Source: Anaeropeptidivorans aminofermentans (lineage in GTDB: Bacteria > Bacillota > Clostridia > Lachnospirales > UBA5962). Taken from it: DNA of 64,000 nt. Where the stretch lies: positions 868,001-932,000 of the forward strand of contig NZ_OW711693.1 in NCBI RefSeq assembly GCF_940670685.1, in the 5' to 3' direction. The notes beneath the pieces are model-generated. The model searched no databases and had not been told where the DNA came from. It saw only the letters and a program-made list of their open reading frames with translations. Positions 44,181 through 53,118 of this stretch are shown here, in pieces. Each line of letters begins with the position of its first letter. Position 1 is the first letter of the stretch. The translations under genes were made by a program, and so were the position numbers.

Positions 44181-44243
44181 AAATCACCTTTCCGTTATAA
44201 TAAGGTTGTTCAAGCCAGATTATAACGAAAGGAAAGGTGATTT
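44181..44243 (+). promoter_or_regulatory. Hairpin sequestering the tnpA ribosome-binding site
   Basis: AAATCACCTTTCC plus GTTATAA (44181-44200) pair with TTATAAC plus GGAAAGGTGATTT (44220-44243) with only a GAAA bulge. The Shine-Dalgarno GGAAAGGTG is inside the stem, just before ATG 44246. This matches the known strategy of IS200 to keep transposase translation low. Confidence 0.8.
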
Positions 44244-44245
44244 TC

Positions 44246-44701
44246 ATGGCCAACAAGGCAAATAGTTTAGCCCACACCAAGTGGATGTGTAAGTACCACA
44301 TAGTGTTCACTCCTAAGTATAGGAGAAAAATTATTTATAATCAATACAAAGAAAGTGTCAGAGATATTTTAAAACAACTTTGCAGATACAAAGGAGTAGA
44401 GATTATCGAAGGGCATCTCATGCGCGACCATGTACACATGCTGGTCAGCATACCACCGAAGCTGAGTGTTTCTCAGTTTATGGGATATTTAAAAGGGAAA
44501 AGTGCACTCATAATTTTTGACCAGCACGCAAACTTAAAGTATAAGTTCGGGAATAGACACTTTTGGGCAGAAGGTTATTACGTGAGCACAGTAGGACTGA
44601 ATGAGGCAACCATAAAGAAATACATTCAGGAACAAGAAAACTATGATATAGCGATGGATAAACTGAGTGTGAAAGAGTATGAGGACCCCTTCAAGGGGTA
44701 G
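44246..44701 (+). CDS. tnpA: IS200-type Y1 transposase
   Basis: This 151-residue HUH transposase has KYHIVFTPKYRRK, the HUH metal motif in MRDHVHMLVSIPPKLS (about residues 58-65), FMGYLKGKSALI, RHFWAEGYYVSTVG and the catalytic tyrosine in AEGYY or the nearby IKKYIQEQENYD. It moves single-stranded DNA between hairpin ends. I use ATG 44246 rather than the GTG at 44237 because IS200 TnpA proteins begin MANK. Intact, so possibly active. Confidence 0.92.
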   Translation: MANKANSLAHTKWMCKYHIVFTPKYRRKIIYNQYKESVRDILKQLCRYKGVEIIEGHLMRDHVHMLVSIPPKLSVSQFMGYLKGKSALIIFDQHANLKYKFGNRHFWAEGYYVSTVGLNEATIKKYIQEQENYDIAMDKLSVKEYEDPFKG

Positions 44702-44850
44702 CCAGTATTACGGACACCCTTTTAGGGGTGGCGACGAGTCAAGGGCAATAAAGGCTTGAACGAAAGTGAAAGCCAGCGTCTTTAGGCGCTGGCCGGTAAC
44801 AGCCCCTTATAGGGGCGAGCAAACCACCCGTTTGACGGGTGGTCATGATT
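44702..44850 (+). other. Right-end hairpin array of the IS element
   Basis: Four to five hairpins follow tnpA: ACACCCTTTTAGGGGTG, GCCAGCGTCTTTAGGCGCTGGC, GCCCCTTATAGGGGC, and ACCACCCGTTTGACGGGTGGT. This is more structure than transposition alone needs. The 250 bp after it, up to dnaE, contain no gene. Confidence 0.6.
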
Positions 44851-45019
44851 ATATCTCATTATTTGTTTTTTCACCATAGGAGAGAAGGCAATTTTACTCT
44901 AAAACGTAAAAGCATTTGCTCCTATATTAGAATTTAAAAAATAATAAACTTTCAGATTAAATTTCAGGATAAAAGACAGTTGTTTTTAAAGAAAAGCACA
45001 TTAAATATTTGTAAAAGAT

Positions 45020-45048
45020 TTGAACTAACCTTAAAAAGATGATAAAAT
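45020..45048 (+). promoter_or_regulatory. Promoter of the dnaE-pfkA-pyk operon
   Basis: TTGAAC (45020-45025) and TAAAAT (45043-45048) are 17 bp apart, 54 nt before the dnaE start. Confidence 0.6.
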
Positions 45049-45101
45049 TCAATATATAATTACTGGTTTCAGTAAAGAATGAATAGTTCAGGAGCAGTTC
45101 A

Positions 45102-48100
45102 ATGACTGATGATTTGAAATTTACTCATCTCCACGTACATACGGAATATAGCCTTTTAGACGGCTCTGCCAAAATCGGAGGCCTCATAAAAAGGGCCAAG
45201 GAGCTTGGCATGGACAGCCTTGCCATAACCGACCACGGTGTTATGTACGGGGTAATTGATTTTTATAAAAAAGCGAAAGAAGAGGGCATAAAGCCAATTA
45301 TCGGCTGTGAAGTCTATGTTGCCAATACTTCAAGGTTCGATAAAGCGCCGTCAAGAGATAATTTTTATTATCATCTTGTTCTTCTTGCGGAAAACGATGA
45401 AGGCTACCATAATTTAATTAAGCTTGTAAGCTATGGCTTTCTTGACGGCTTTTACTATAAGCCGAGAGTAGACATTGAGCTTTTAAAAAAATATCATAAG
45501 GGCATCATTGCCCTTAGTGCCTGTCTGTCGGGGCCTGTGCCCTATCATATTCTCAATTCCTCTTATGAGAAAGCAAGAGACGTTGCTCTTTTATATAAGG
45601 AAATTTTCGGTGAAGGAAATTTCTTTCTTGAAATGCAGGACCATGGGATTTCTGAACAAAAACATGTAAATAAGCAGATTGTGGCCATAAGCAAAGAAAC
45701 GGGCATTCCGCTTGTGGCTACAAACGACTCTCATTATATATATAAAGAAGACGCGGAATCCCATGATATTCTCCTTTGTGTTCAGACCCTTAAAACTGTA
45801 GACGATGAAGACAGAATGCGTTATGAAGGCAGCGAATTTTATTTAAAAAGCCCTGAGGAAATGTATGCTCTTTTTCCTGAACATAAAGAAGCCCTCAGAA
45901 ATACTTATGAAATAAGTAAACGCTGTAATGTGGAGTTCGAGTTCCATAATTACAAGCTTCCGAAATTTGAGCTTCCGGAAGGAGAAGACGACGCTTTTGC
46001 ATTCCTTCAGAAGCTATGCAGACAGGGTCTTTGCGAGCGCTACGGAGAAAACCCCGACGAAGCCCTTTGGGACAGGCTTAATTATGAGCTTGGTGTAATC
46101 AATTCCATGGGCTTTAATGATTATTTTCTTATAACATGGGATTTTATCCGGTTTGCCAGAGAAAAAAATATCATTGTCGGTCCGGGAAGAGGCTCGGGAG
46201 CAGGGAGTATTGTCGCCTACAGCCTTAAAATAACCAATATAGACCCGATTAAATATAATCTGATATTTGAAAGGTTTTTGAACCCTGAAAGAGTTTCCAT
46301 GCCGGATTTCGATATTGATTTCTGCTATGAAAGAAGGCAGGAAGTCATCGATTACGTTATAGAAAAATACGGGGCAGACCACGTGGCCCAAATTATTACC
46401 TTCGGAACCATGGCCGCAAGAAACGCCATAAGAGACGTGGGCAGAGCCCTTGCCTACGGATACGGCGAGGTCGACAGAATCGCCAAAATGATCCCCTTTG
46501 CCGTAGGAATGACCATAGAAAAGGCCCTTGAAATGAATCCCGAGCTTAAAAAGGCCTATCTTGAAGAAGATGATACAAAATATCTTATTGATATGTCTAT
46601 GAAGCTTGAAGGCCTGCCAAGGCATGCTTCCACCCATGCGGCGGGGGTTGTTATCAGTAATTTACCCGTGATGGAATACGTGCCTTTAAATTTAAACGAC
46701 GGCGTCGTCACCACTCAGTTTCCCATGACCACCTTGGAGGAGCTGGGGCTTCTTAAGATGGATTTTCTGGGGCTCAGGACATTGACCATTATGCAGCATG
46801 CGGTATTTCAGATTAAAAAAAGCTTCGGCATCGATATTGATATTGATAGTCTGGATTTTGCCGATCCCAAGGTCTATAATATGATTTCCCAGGGGAAAAC
46901 AGAAGGGGTTTTCCAGCTTGAAAGTTCCGGCATGAAAAGCTTTATGAAGGAACTGAAACCGCAGTGCTTTGACGATATTATTGCGGGGATTTCTCTTTAC
47001 AGGCCCGGCCCTATGGACTTTATCCCTAAATATATCGCAGGGAAAAATTCAGGAAAAGAAGTAAAATATCTTACGCCGAAGCTTAAGCCAATTTTAGAGA
47101 CGACCTATGGCTGTATCGTTTATCAGGAACAGGTTATGCAGATTGTTCGGGACCTTGGAGGCTATTCCCTCGGCAGAAGCGACCTTGTAAGAAGGGCCAT
47201 GAGTAAGAAAAAGGCCGACGTTATGGAAGAAGAAAGAAAGAACTTCATCTACGGTCTTGGAGACGATGTGCCCGGCTGTATTAAAAACGGCATACCCAAA
47301 GAAACTGCCGAGGCCATATTTGAAGAAATGACGGATTTCGCCAAATATGCCTTTAGCAAAAGCCATGCGGCGGCCTACGCCGTCATCGGTTATCAGACGG
47401 CTTGGCTTAAATACTATTATCCTGTTCAGTTTATGGCGGCTTTAATGAGTTCCGTAATGGATTCTTCTTCAAAAATTGCCGAATATATAGACGAATGCAA
47501 GAAAATAAATATAAAGCTTCTTCCGCCGGATATCAACAAAGGCTACGGTACATTCAGCGTAGAAGGCAGTTCTATCCGGTTCGGCCTTGCGGCAATTAAA
47601 AACGTCGGAAGAAATGTGATTTCAAGCATCGTAAAAGATAGGGAAGAAAAGGGAGAATATACAAGCCTTACGGAGTTTATTAACCGTATGAGCCAAGGAG
47701 ATATTAATAAAAGATGCCTTGAAAGCCTGATAAAGGCAGGAGCATTTGATTCCTTTGGCGGCAGGCGCTCCCAATACCTTGAAGTTTACCAGCAGATATT
47801 AAACGGCATAGGCCAGAACAAAAAGAAGAATATAGAAGGGCAAATCAGTCTTTTTGAGCTTAGTTCCGACGATATGGAAGAAGTTTATAAGGATAATCTT
47901 CCTGATTTACCGGAATTCAGAGAGGCCGATATGCTGGATATGGAAAAGGAAGTTCTGGGCATATACGTAAGCGGCCACCCTCTTTCGGGATATACGGAGA
48001 TTCTGGACCAATACGTGAATTCCTACAGCAGGGATTTTATAAATAACGAAGAAGAGGAAGAGGGGAAAATAACTGCCGGCGTATATGACGGCAAGGAACT

Positions 48101-48593
48101 GATTGTGGGCGGCATCATAGCGGATAAATCTGTTATTTACACTAAAAACAATAAGCCCATGGCCTTTTTAACCCTTGAAGATATTTACGGAACCGTTGAA
48201 ATCATTGTTTTTACAAATATCTATGAAAAGCTTTTAAGCAGGCTTTCAGAAGATAAGGTTATCGTCGTGTGGGGAAGAGCAACCGTAAGAGAAGGAGAAA
48301 ACGCCAAGGTCATTGCCAACGAAATAAGATTTGTTGAAGATTTAGGAAGACCTGCCATAGAATATAAAAGTCTTTGGCTTAAAATCCCAAGGGAAAGCAG
48401 CCTTGCAGATTCACAGATAATCAATGTATTAAAAATGCATAAAGGCAGCATTCCTGTTTATATATTTAAAGAGAAAGACAGACAAAAAATGCGGCTGAAT
48501 TCCTCCTTTTGGGTAAATCCTGAAAAAGGGCTTATAAAAGATTTGGAAGGAATTTTGCCATCTGACTGCATCGTTTTAAAGGAGGAAGCTTAA
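45102..48593 (+). CDS. dnaE: DNA polymerase III alpha subunit
   Basis: This 1163-residue replicative polymerase subunit has the PHP domain at the N-terminus (FTHLHVHTEYSLLDG). The polymerase motifs GPGRGSGAGSIVAY and the catalytic aspartates in SMPDFDIDFCYERR are present, with KMDFLGLRTLTIM and YRPGPMDFIPKYI following. The helix-hairpin-helix region is next, and a late OB-fold (GGIIADKSVIYTKNNKPMAFLTLEDIYGTVEIIVF) completes it. Length is typical for DnaE1-type enzymes. AGGAGC lies before the ATG. The stop overlaps pfkA (TAATG). Confidence 0.96.
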   Translation: MTDDLKFTHLHVHTEYSLLDGSAKIGGLIKRAKELGMDSLAITDHGVMYGVIDFYKKAKEEGIKPIIGCEVYVANTSRFDKAPSRDNFYYHLVLLAENDEGYHNLIKLVSYGFLDGFYYKPRVDIELLKKYHKGIIALSACLSGPVPYHILNSSYEKARDVALLYKEIFGEGNFFLEMQDHGISEQKHVNKQIVAISKETGIPLVATNDSHYIYKEDAESHDILLCVQTLKTVDDEDRMRYEGSEFYLKSPEEMYALFPEHKEALRNTYEISKRCNVEFEFHNYKLPKFELPEGEDDAFAFLQKLCRQGLCERYGENPDEALWDRLNYELGVINSMGFNDYFLITWDFIRFAREKNIIVGPGRGSGAGSIVAYSLKITNIDPIKYNLIFERFLNPERVSMPDFDIDFCYERRQEVIDYVIEKYGADHVAQIITFGTMAARNAIRDVGRALAYGYGEVDRIAKMIPFAVGMTIEKALEMNPELKKAYLEEDDTKYLIDMSMKLEGLPRHASTHAAGVVISNLPVMEYVPLNLNDGVVTTQFPMTTLEELGLLKMDFLGLRTLTIMQHAVFQIKKSFGIDIDIDSLDFADPKVYNMISQGKTEGVFQLESSGMKSFMKELKPQCFDDIIAGISLYRPGPMDFIPKYIAGKNSGKEVKYLTPKLKPILETTYGCIVYQEQVMQIVRDLGGYSLGRSDLVRRAMSKKKADVMEEERKNFIYGLGDDVPGCIKNGIPKETAEAIFEEMTDFAKYAFSKSHAAAYAVIGYQTAWLKYYYPVQFMAALMSSVMDSSSKIAEYIDECKKINIKLLPPDINKGYGTFSVEGSSIRFGLAAIKNVGRNVISSIVKDREEKGEYTSLTEFINRMSQGDINKRCLESLIKAGAFDSFGGRRSQYLEVYQQILNGIGQNKKKNIEGQISLFELSSDDMEEVYKDNLPDLPEFREADMLDMEKEVLGIYVSGHPLSGYTEILDQYVNSYSRDFINNEEEEEGKITAGVYDGKELIVGGIIADKSVIYTKNNKPMAFLTLEDIYGTVEIIVFTNIYEKLLSRLSEDKVIVVWGRATVREGENAKVIANEIRFVEDLGRPAIEYKSLWLKIPRESSLADSQIINVLKMHKGSIPVYIFKEKDRQKMRLNSSFWVNPEKGLIKDLEGILPSDCIVLKEEA

Positions 48594-49561
48594 TGGGAGA
48601 TGTAAAGAGAATCGGTGTTCTTACAAGCGGCGGAGACGCGCCGGGAATGAATGCTGCCATCAGAGGCGTAGTCCGTACGGCTCTTAACAGAGGCCTTTCT
48701 GTTGTAGGCATAAAGAGAGGGTATGAAGGCCTTCTTGCCTGTGATATTTCAGAGCTTAACGGAAAATCTGTATCGGATATTATACATAGGGGAGGGACCA
48801 GCCTTTTAACCGCCAGATGCCCTGAAATGCTTGAAAAAAAATATCAGGAAAAAGCTGCGGACATATGCCGTATCATGAAAATAGACGCCCTTATAACCAT
48901 AGGCGGGGACGGCACCTTTAGAGGGGCGGCGGCCCTTTCAGAGCTTGGCGTAAATGTGATGGGTATCCCCGCCACAATAGATTTGGACTTGGCTTATACA
49001 GATTATACAATTGGTTTCGATACGGCAGTCAATACGGCTATGGAAGCAATCAATAAAATAAGAGACACCTCAAGCTCCCATGAAAGATGCTCCGTGGTTG
49101 AGGTTATGGGAAGAAGATGCGGCAATATTGCCTTATGGTGTTCTATAACCGGCGGAGCGGAAGCCGTGATTATACCGGAGCACCCTGTTTCAACAGAAGA
49201 CGTTATAAAAGAAATTATCCAAAACAGGGCTAAAGGAAAAAGTCATAATCTCATTGTAGTAGCCGAAGGCAGAGGAGGAAGTGAAGCCCTTGCAAAGGAA
49301 ATAGAAAAGGTTACGGGCATAGTGACCAGAGCTACAATCCTCGGCTATCTTCAAAGAGGGGGAAGCCCATCGGCCCGTGATAGAATGGAAGGCTCATTAA
49401 TGGGCTATAATTGTGTAGAAGCCATTATGAATGGGGAAAGAAACAGAGCAATGGGCGTAATAAACGGTGCCCGTATCAGCATGGATATAAAAGAAGCATT
49501 AAGCTGCACAAAAGAATATAACGATACATTATACAATGTCATAAAAGTACTGTCTGTTTAG
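48593..49561 (+). CDS. pfkA: 6-phosphofructokinase
   Basis: PFK phosphorylates fructose 6-phosphate in glycolysis. The 322 residues show VLTSGGDAPGMNAAIRG, GYEGLL, the nucleotide motif TIGGDGTFRGA (Asp-Gly, typical of ATP use) and the catalytic loop. In the catalytic loop the usual GTIDNDIAGTDYTIGF reads ATIDLDLAYTDYTIGF, so Asn and Gly positions next to the catalytic Asp are replaced. VVEVMGRRCGNIA and YLQRGGSPSARDR follow. The catalytic TID residues are kept. The start overlaps the dnaE stop. The dnaE-pfk-pyk order is common in Firmicutes. Confidence 0.94.
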   Translation: MGDVKRIGVLTSGGDAPGMNAAIRGVVRTALNRGLSVVGIKRGYEGLLACDISELNGKSVSDIIHRGGTSLLTARCPEMLEKKYQEKAADICRIMKIDALITIGGDGTFRGAAALSELGVNVMGIPATIDLDLAYTDYTIGFDTAVNTAMEAINKIRDTSSSHERCSVVEVMGRRCGNIALWCSITGGAEAVIIPEHPVSTEDVIKEIIQNRAKGKSHNLIVVAEGRGGSEALAKEIEKVTGIVTRATILGYLQRGGSPSARDRMEGSLMGYNCVEAIMNGERNRAMGVINGARISMDIKEALSCTKEYNDTLYNVIKVLSV

Positions 49562-49571
49562 GAGAGATCAT

Positions 49572-51332
49572 ATGAAACGAACGAAGATTTTGGCAACATT
49601 AGGCCCGTCAACAGCAAGTTATGAAATCATAAAAGAGCTTATTAAAGAAGGAATCAACGGGGCCAGGCTTAATTTCTCCCACGGGGATTATGAAAGCCAC
49701 GGCAAAATGATCGATATGCTTAAGGCGGCAAGGGAAGAGCTTGACGAGCCGGTTGCTCTTGTTTTAGACACAAAGGGACCGGAAATAAGGCTTAAGTCAT
49801 TTAAAGAAGGAACGGCCTTTCTTGAAAAGGGTTCAGAATTTGTATTAACCACCGACGATATAGAAGGGGACGAAAAAAGAGCCTCTGTAACTTATAAAGA
49901 CCTTCCAAAGGATATGGGGCCGGGAGGAAAAATACTCCTTGATGACGGCCTGATAGAGCTTAAGGTAAAGGAAGTAAAGGGCAATAACATTATATGTACC
50001 GTTGTAAACGGGGGCCTTATTAAAAATAATAAAGGCATCAATATCCCGGATGTTCACACAAGCCTTCCTTCTCTTACCCAGAAGGATGTAGACGATATTG
50101 TATTCGGCATTGAAAAGGGCGTGGACTTTATCGCCGCTTCTTTTATAAGATCAGCCGCCGATATAAGGAATATAAGAAGGGTGCTGGATAAAAACGGCGG
50201 AGAAAAAGTAAAAATCATAGCCAAAATAGAAAACAGAGAAGGCGTAATGAATTTCGACTCTATTCTTGACGAGACCGACGGCATTATGGTTGCCAGAGGA
50301 GATATGGGGGTTGAAATAAATCCCGAAGAGGTTCCCATTATTCAAAAGGAGCTTATAAGAAAATGCAATCTGAAAGGCAAGCTCGTAATAACCGCAACAC
50401 AGATGCTTGAATCTATGATAAATAATCCAAGGCCCACAAGAGCAGAAGCAAATGACGTTGCAAACGCCATATTTGACGGAACTGATTGTATCATGCTTTC
50501 GGGAGAAACGGCGGGAGGCAAATATCCTGTGGAAGCCGTAAAAATGATGGCCCGTATTGCCTGCGCCACGGAAAATGCCGTAGATTATTATAAAAAATCA
50601 GGAAGCCATACCCATATGGAGCCTAAAACAAGCACTACAGATTCCATTGCATACGCTTCCTGTACAATTGCGGCAGATATAAAGGCGTCCTGCATCGTGG
50701 CCGTAAGCCGCTCCGGCTTCACCCCAAGGATGGTATCACGCTTTAAGCCGGAATGCCTTATTGTTGCATTTACCCATGATGAAACAGTATGCAGACAGTT
50801 AAACTTAAGTTGGGGTATAAAACCGTTCTACTATGAAAGCGTTGGTATGGTTGAGGAAACCGGAAAGCTTACACTTAAAATAGTAGAAGAAAAACAGCTT
50901 GTAAAAAGCGGAGATGCAGTGGTAATGGTTGCAGGTTTCCCTATAGGAATTGTGGGAACCACGAATACCATTAAGGTTTTAACCGTAGGCGACGTACTCT
51001 TAAGAGGCAAATCTACGATGGATATTAATGTAACCGGCAGATGTTGTGTGATAAGAACTGTGGAAGATGCAAAAAATAATTTTAAAAAAGGCGATATTAT
51101 CATTGCCCAGAATGTAAATCATGAAATTATGCCCTATATAAGAAAGGCTTCCGCCCTCATTATCGGAAGAGCAGGAGACGACGATTACGATATGGCGATA
51201 ACCGCAGGTCAGGCCCTTGAAATCCCTGTTGTTATCTGCAAAGAAGAGGTTGTAGGCAGGATACAGAATGCCGCCATGATAACAATTGACAGTAAAAGCG
51301 GCATAATATATAATGGTGTGAGGGAATTATAA
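49572..51332 (+). CDS. pyk: Pyruvate kinase with C-terminal PEP-utiliser domain
   Basis: The 586 residues contain RTKILATLGPSTASYE, RLNFSHGDYESH, LVLDTKGPEIRL, KIENREGVMNFD, MVARGDMGVEI and MLSGETAGGKYPVEAV of pyruvate kinase. About 110 extra residues at the end resemble the PEP-utiliser swivelling domain (CVIRTVEDAKNNFKKGDIIIAQNVNHEIMPYIRKASALI), as in Bacillus-type enzymes. Pyruvate kinase makes ATP and pyruvate from PEP. AGGAGAG precedes ATG 49572, 10 nt after pfkA. Confidence 0.96.
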   Translation: MKRTKILATLGPSTASYEIIKELIKEGINGARLNFSHGDYESHGKMIDMLKAAREELDEPVALVLDTKGPEIRLKSFKEGTAFLEKGSEFVLTTDDIEGDEKRASVTYKDLPKDMGPGGKILLDDGLIELKVKEVKGNNIICTVVNGGLIKNNKGINIPDVHTSLPSLTQKDVDDIVFGIEKGVDFIAASFIRSAADIRNIRRVLDKNGGEKVKIIAKIENREGVMNFDSILDETDGIMVARGDMGVEINPEEVPIIQKELIRKCNLKGKLVITATQMLESMINNPRPTRAEANDVANAIFDGTDCIMLSGETAGGKYPVEAVKMMARIACATENAVDYYKKSGSHTHMEPKTSTTDSIAYASCTIAADIKASCIVAVSRSGFTPRMVSRFKPECLIVAFTHDETVCRQLNLSWGIKPFYYESVGMVEETGKLTLKIVEEKQLVKSGDAVVMVAGFPIGIVGTTNTIKVLTVGDVLLRGKSTMDINVTGRCCVIRTVEDAKNNFKKGDIIIAQNVNHEIMPYIRKASALIIGRAGDDDYDMAITAGQALEIPVVICKEEVVGRIQNAAMITIDSKSGIIYNGVREL

Positions 51333-51489
51333 TTCCATTAGTTTTGATTATGATGAAACGGCGCGAACTTAGAGAACGGGGTAATTATGTTTCAAAGATG
51401 CCCTGTGAACTCAGTAAGCGGCGGTTTGGATTTGTGAAGCAAATCCAAGTTTTATCAGTTCAAATAAATAATTAGCGAGGAGGTTTTTC

Positions 51490-51648
51490 ATGGATAAATA
51501 TGTATGCGTAGTATGCGGATATGTTTATGATCCGGAGGTAGGCGATCCTGACAGCGGGATAGCTCCGGGAACAGCTTTCGAGGATATACCTGATGATTGG
51601 GTTTGCCCCCTTTGCGGTGTAAGCAAAGACGATTTTGAAAAACAATAG
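51490..51648 (+). CDS. Rubredoxin
   Basis: A 52-residue ORF too short for most gene finders' cut-offs. The two CxxC iron ligands are in [12 protein letters not shown] and [14 protein letters not shown], with the usual [12 protein letters not shown] between. It is a one-iron electron carrier used in oxygen and peroxide detoxification in anaerobes. GCGAGGAGG lies before ATG 51490. It stands 157 nt after pyk; its electron partner is not adjacent. Confidence 0.95.
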   Translation: MDKYVCVVCGYVYDPEVGDPDSGIAPGTAFEDIPDDWVCPLCGVSKDDFEKQ

Positions 51649-51659
51649 GATACCCTGTC

Positions 51660-51752
51660 ATAGTAAATTTCTTGCAAAGAAGGAATAAAACCTATTTGTT
51701 ATAGACTCACAAAATATACAGTTTTATTCCTGTTGAACTCTAAATTTACTAA
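51660..51752. repeat. Family I dispersed fold-back repeat (short copy)
   Basis: ATAGTAAATTTCTTGC with AAGAAGGAATAAAACC and AGTTTTATTCCTG with CTAAATTTACTA. It begins 11 nt after the rubredoxin stop. Confidence 0.85.
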
Positions 51753-51769
51753 ATATGGGTATCATAAGC

Positions 51770-51806
51770 AAAAAGGCGAATAACTTTAGTTATTCGCCTT
51801 TTTATA
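51770..51806. terminator. Bidirectional terminator after rubredoxin
   Basis: AAAAAGGCGAATAAC (51770-51784) pairs perfectly with GTTATTCGCCTTTTT (51789-51803) around TTTA, with A/T tails usable from either strand. The minus-strand gene converging on it is DUF1177. Confidence 0.85.
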
Positions 51807-51829
51807 TATAAAGAGAAAGCAAATTGAGA

Positions 51830-52017
51830 ATGCTGGGATTTCAGATGAATCCGGGCATACTCGAATTAAAGTAAAACAGTAGCGTTGTAAATTTGCTTTT
51901 CCTAGACTGTATGCCTTCTTGGAGTCCGTTACTTACTGCGGAAGAAAAGCAAATTACTATATCGCTTCTATTATAAGTAAAATAATTTATTACTAGCTTA
52001 AAGCTATTTTACTATAT
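51830..52017. repeat. Family III repeat fused to family I end
   Basis: AAATTGAGAATGCTG (as near 3210 and 58325) is followed by ACTCGAATTAAAGTAAAA, GTTGTAAATTTGCTTT and TATGCCTTCTTGG, which match 18828-18923 in reverse. A family I end follows (CTTAAAGCTATTTTACTATA), stopping just before the DUF1177 stop codon. Confidence 0.65.
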
Positions 52018-52953
52018 TTATTCGTTTCCCTTCGTCTGCAAATGATGCATATTTCCGTATCTTTTTACTATTTTTCCGAACTCATCTTCATCGTAGAAGG
52101 GGCATTTATTCTGGCCGAAGTATTTTGCAACCTCCACTGCAAATCTGCCGCAGCATTCCAAATCGGAAAAATGAGTCGCTCCCGTTGCGCAGCCGGCAAC
52201 AGCTGTTTCAGTGGTTATGGCTACACCCACAACAGGGGCATTGGTTGCCGTGGCGGGCTGGAGAATGCTGTTTAAATGGTAAAGCTCGTTTCCGTAAGGG
52301 GTAATATCCTGCATGGTAATAGGAAATACATAGGGAAGCTTTCCGGTAACGGTCTGCATAATTTCGAGAAGGTCATTGCTTATTTTTAAAATATAGCCTT
52401 CCTTAACGGTAGGAGATATGGCAAAGCCTCTGGTATTGATTACTCTGTTTCCCTTTGTTGTGTCTATGGAAAGGATTGCATCAAGGTCTCCGCTTACTTC
52501 TTCGGCGTTAACCGTTGCCATATCTACAGGAGAACCCATAAAAGGCACAGGCTCATGAGGCGATGTAGGTGCATTGGGGCATATATGGGTATGGATTACT
52601 ACGTCTCCAAAGAGAAAATCGCCTTTGTTTTGCATATCAATAAGCTTTAAGGCGGTGGCAAGAGATACTAAAGCGCCGTCTCCGTCTGAAACAAAGCCGA
52701 TCATTTCAGGTCTTGCACCTAATCCCCCAAGCCTTCCTAAAATACCGAGCGTAGGTGCGTTTCCGCCGTTGGATTTTCCGTTTTTACCGGCTATTTTTAT
52801 TTTTATAAAATCGGTAGAGCCTTTTTCACCTGTAAATTTCTTTACTGTAACATCTTTTGCGCCGTAGTTTTCAAAGAATTCCTTGACCATTGCACCGCTG
52901 GCGTCTGCTCTGTCAAGTAAGTCGTAAACTTCCATGATTTGTTTGATTAACAT
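52018..52953 (-). CDS. DUF1177 family protein
   Basis: This 311-residue protein matches the DUF1177 type: IMEVYDLLDRADASG, APTLGILGRLGGLGARPEMIGFVSDGDGALVSLA, GDVVIHTHICPNAPTSPHEPVPFMGSPVDM, and a Gly/Ala/Thr-rich segment with TATNAPVVGVAITTETAVAGCATGATH. Conserved His/Cys/Asp positions suggest an enzyme, but no activity is established. It is usually found beside AroM-family and oligopeptide-transporter genes, as with the AroM gene upstream here. AAAGGAG precedes the ATG. Confidence 0.82.
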   Translation of the reverse strand: MLIKQIMEVYDLLDRADASGAMVKEFFENYGAKDVTVKKFTGEKGSTDFIKIKIAGKNGKSNGGNAPTLGILGRLGGLGARPEMIGFVSDGDGALVSLATALKLIDMQNKGDFLFGDVVIHTHICPNAPTSPHEPVPFMGSPVDMATVNAEEVSGDLDAILSIDTTKGNRVINTRGFAISPTVKEGYILKISNDLLEIMQTVTGKLPYVFPITMQDITPYGNELYHLNSILQPATATNAPVVGVAITTETAVAGCATGATHFSDLECCGRFAVEVAKYFGQNKCPFYDEDEFGKIVKRYGNMHHLQTKGNE

Positions 52954-52990
52954 GAGTAAATCTCCTTTGCTTTAGTTTATGTAGCATACC

Positions 52991-53117
52991 TATAGCAAAA
53001 CAATAAATCAGCGTAACAAAAACCGTATATTTTGAATGGCTTAAAATAGTGATTTTATATTTTAAGCCGTTTATAAAAAATAGGTTTTTATTACTGCCTT
53101 AATCTTGTTTTGCTGTA
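52991..53117. repeat. Family I dispersed repeat between AroM and DUF1177 genes
   Basis: TATAGCAAAACAATAAATCAGC with GTAACAAAAACCG on the left and GGTTTTTATTACTGCC with TTGTTTTGCTGTA on the right. The inner arms are TGGCTTAAAATA and TATTTTAAGCCG. It ends 2 nt from the AroM stop codon. Confidence 0.85.
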
Positions 53118-53118
53118 A

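Larger units (their letters stand above)
44099..44850 (+). mobile_element. IS200/IS605-family insertion sequence (tnpA only)
   Basis: The element consists of tnpA flanked by hairpins instead of terminal inverted repeats. On the left are GGGTCGTGACCC, GCACGCAAAGCGTGC and CACCCGCTATGCGGGTG; on the right a series ending ACCACCCGTTTGACGGGTGGT. The near-identical ACCACCC stems on both sides suit Y1-transposase recognition. Exact cut sites cannot be read without an empty-site comparison, so the limits are approximate. No tnpB is present. Confidence 0.8.

Noticed and set aside
44099-44850. CRISPR-like repeated hairpins
   Set aside because: The hairpins are not regularly spaced direct repeats with unique spacers; they belong to the IS200-type element. 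No CRISPR array was found anywhere in the window.
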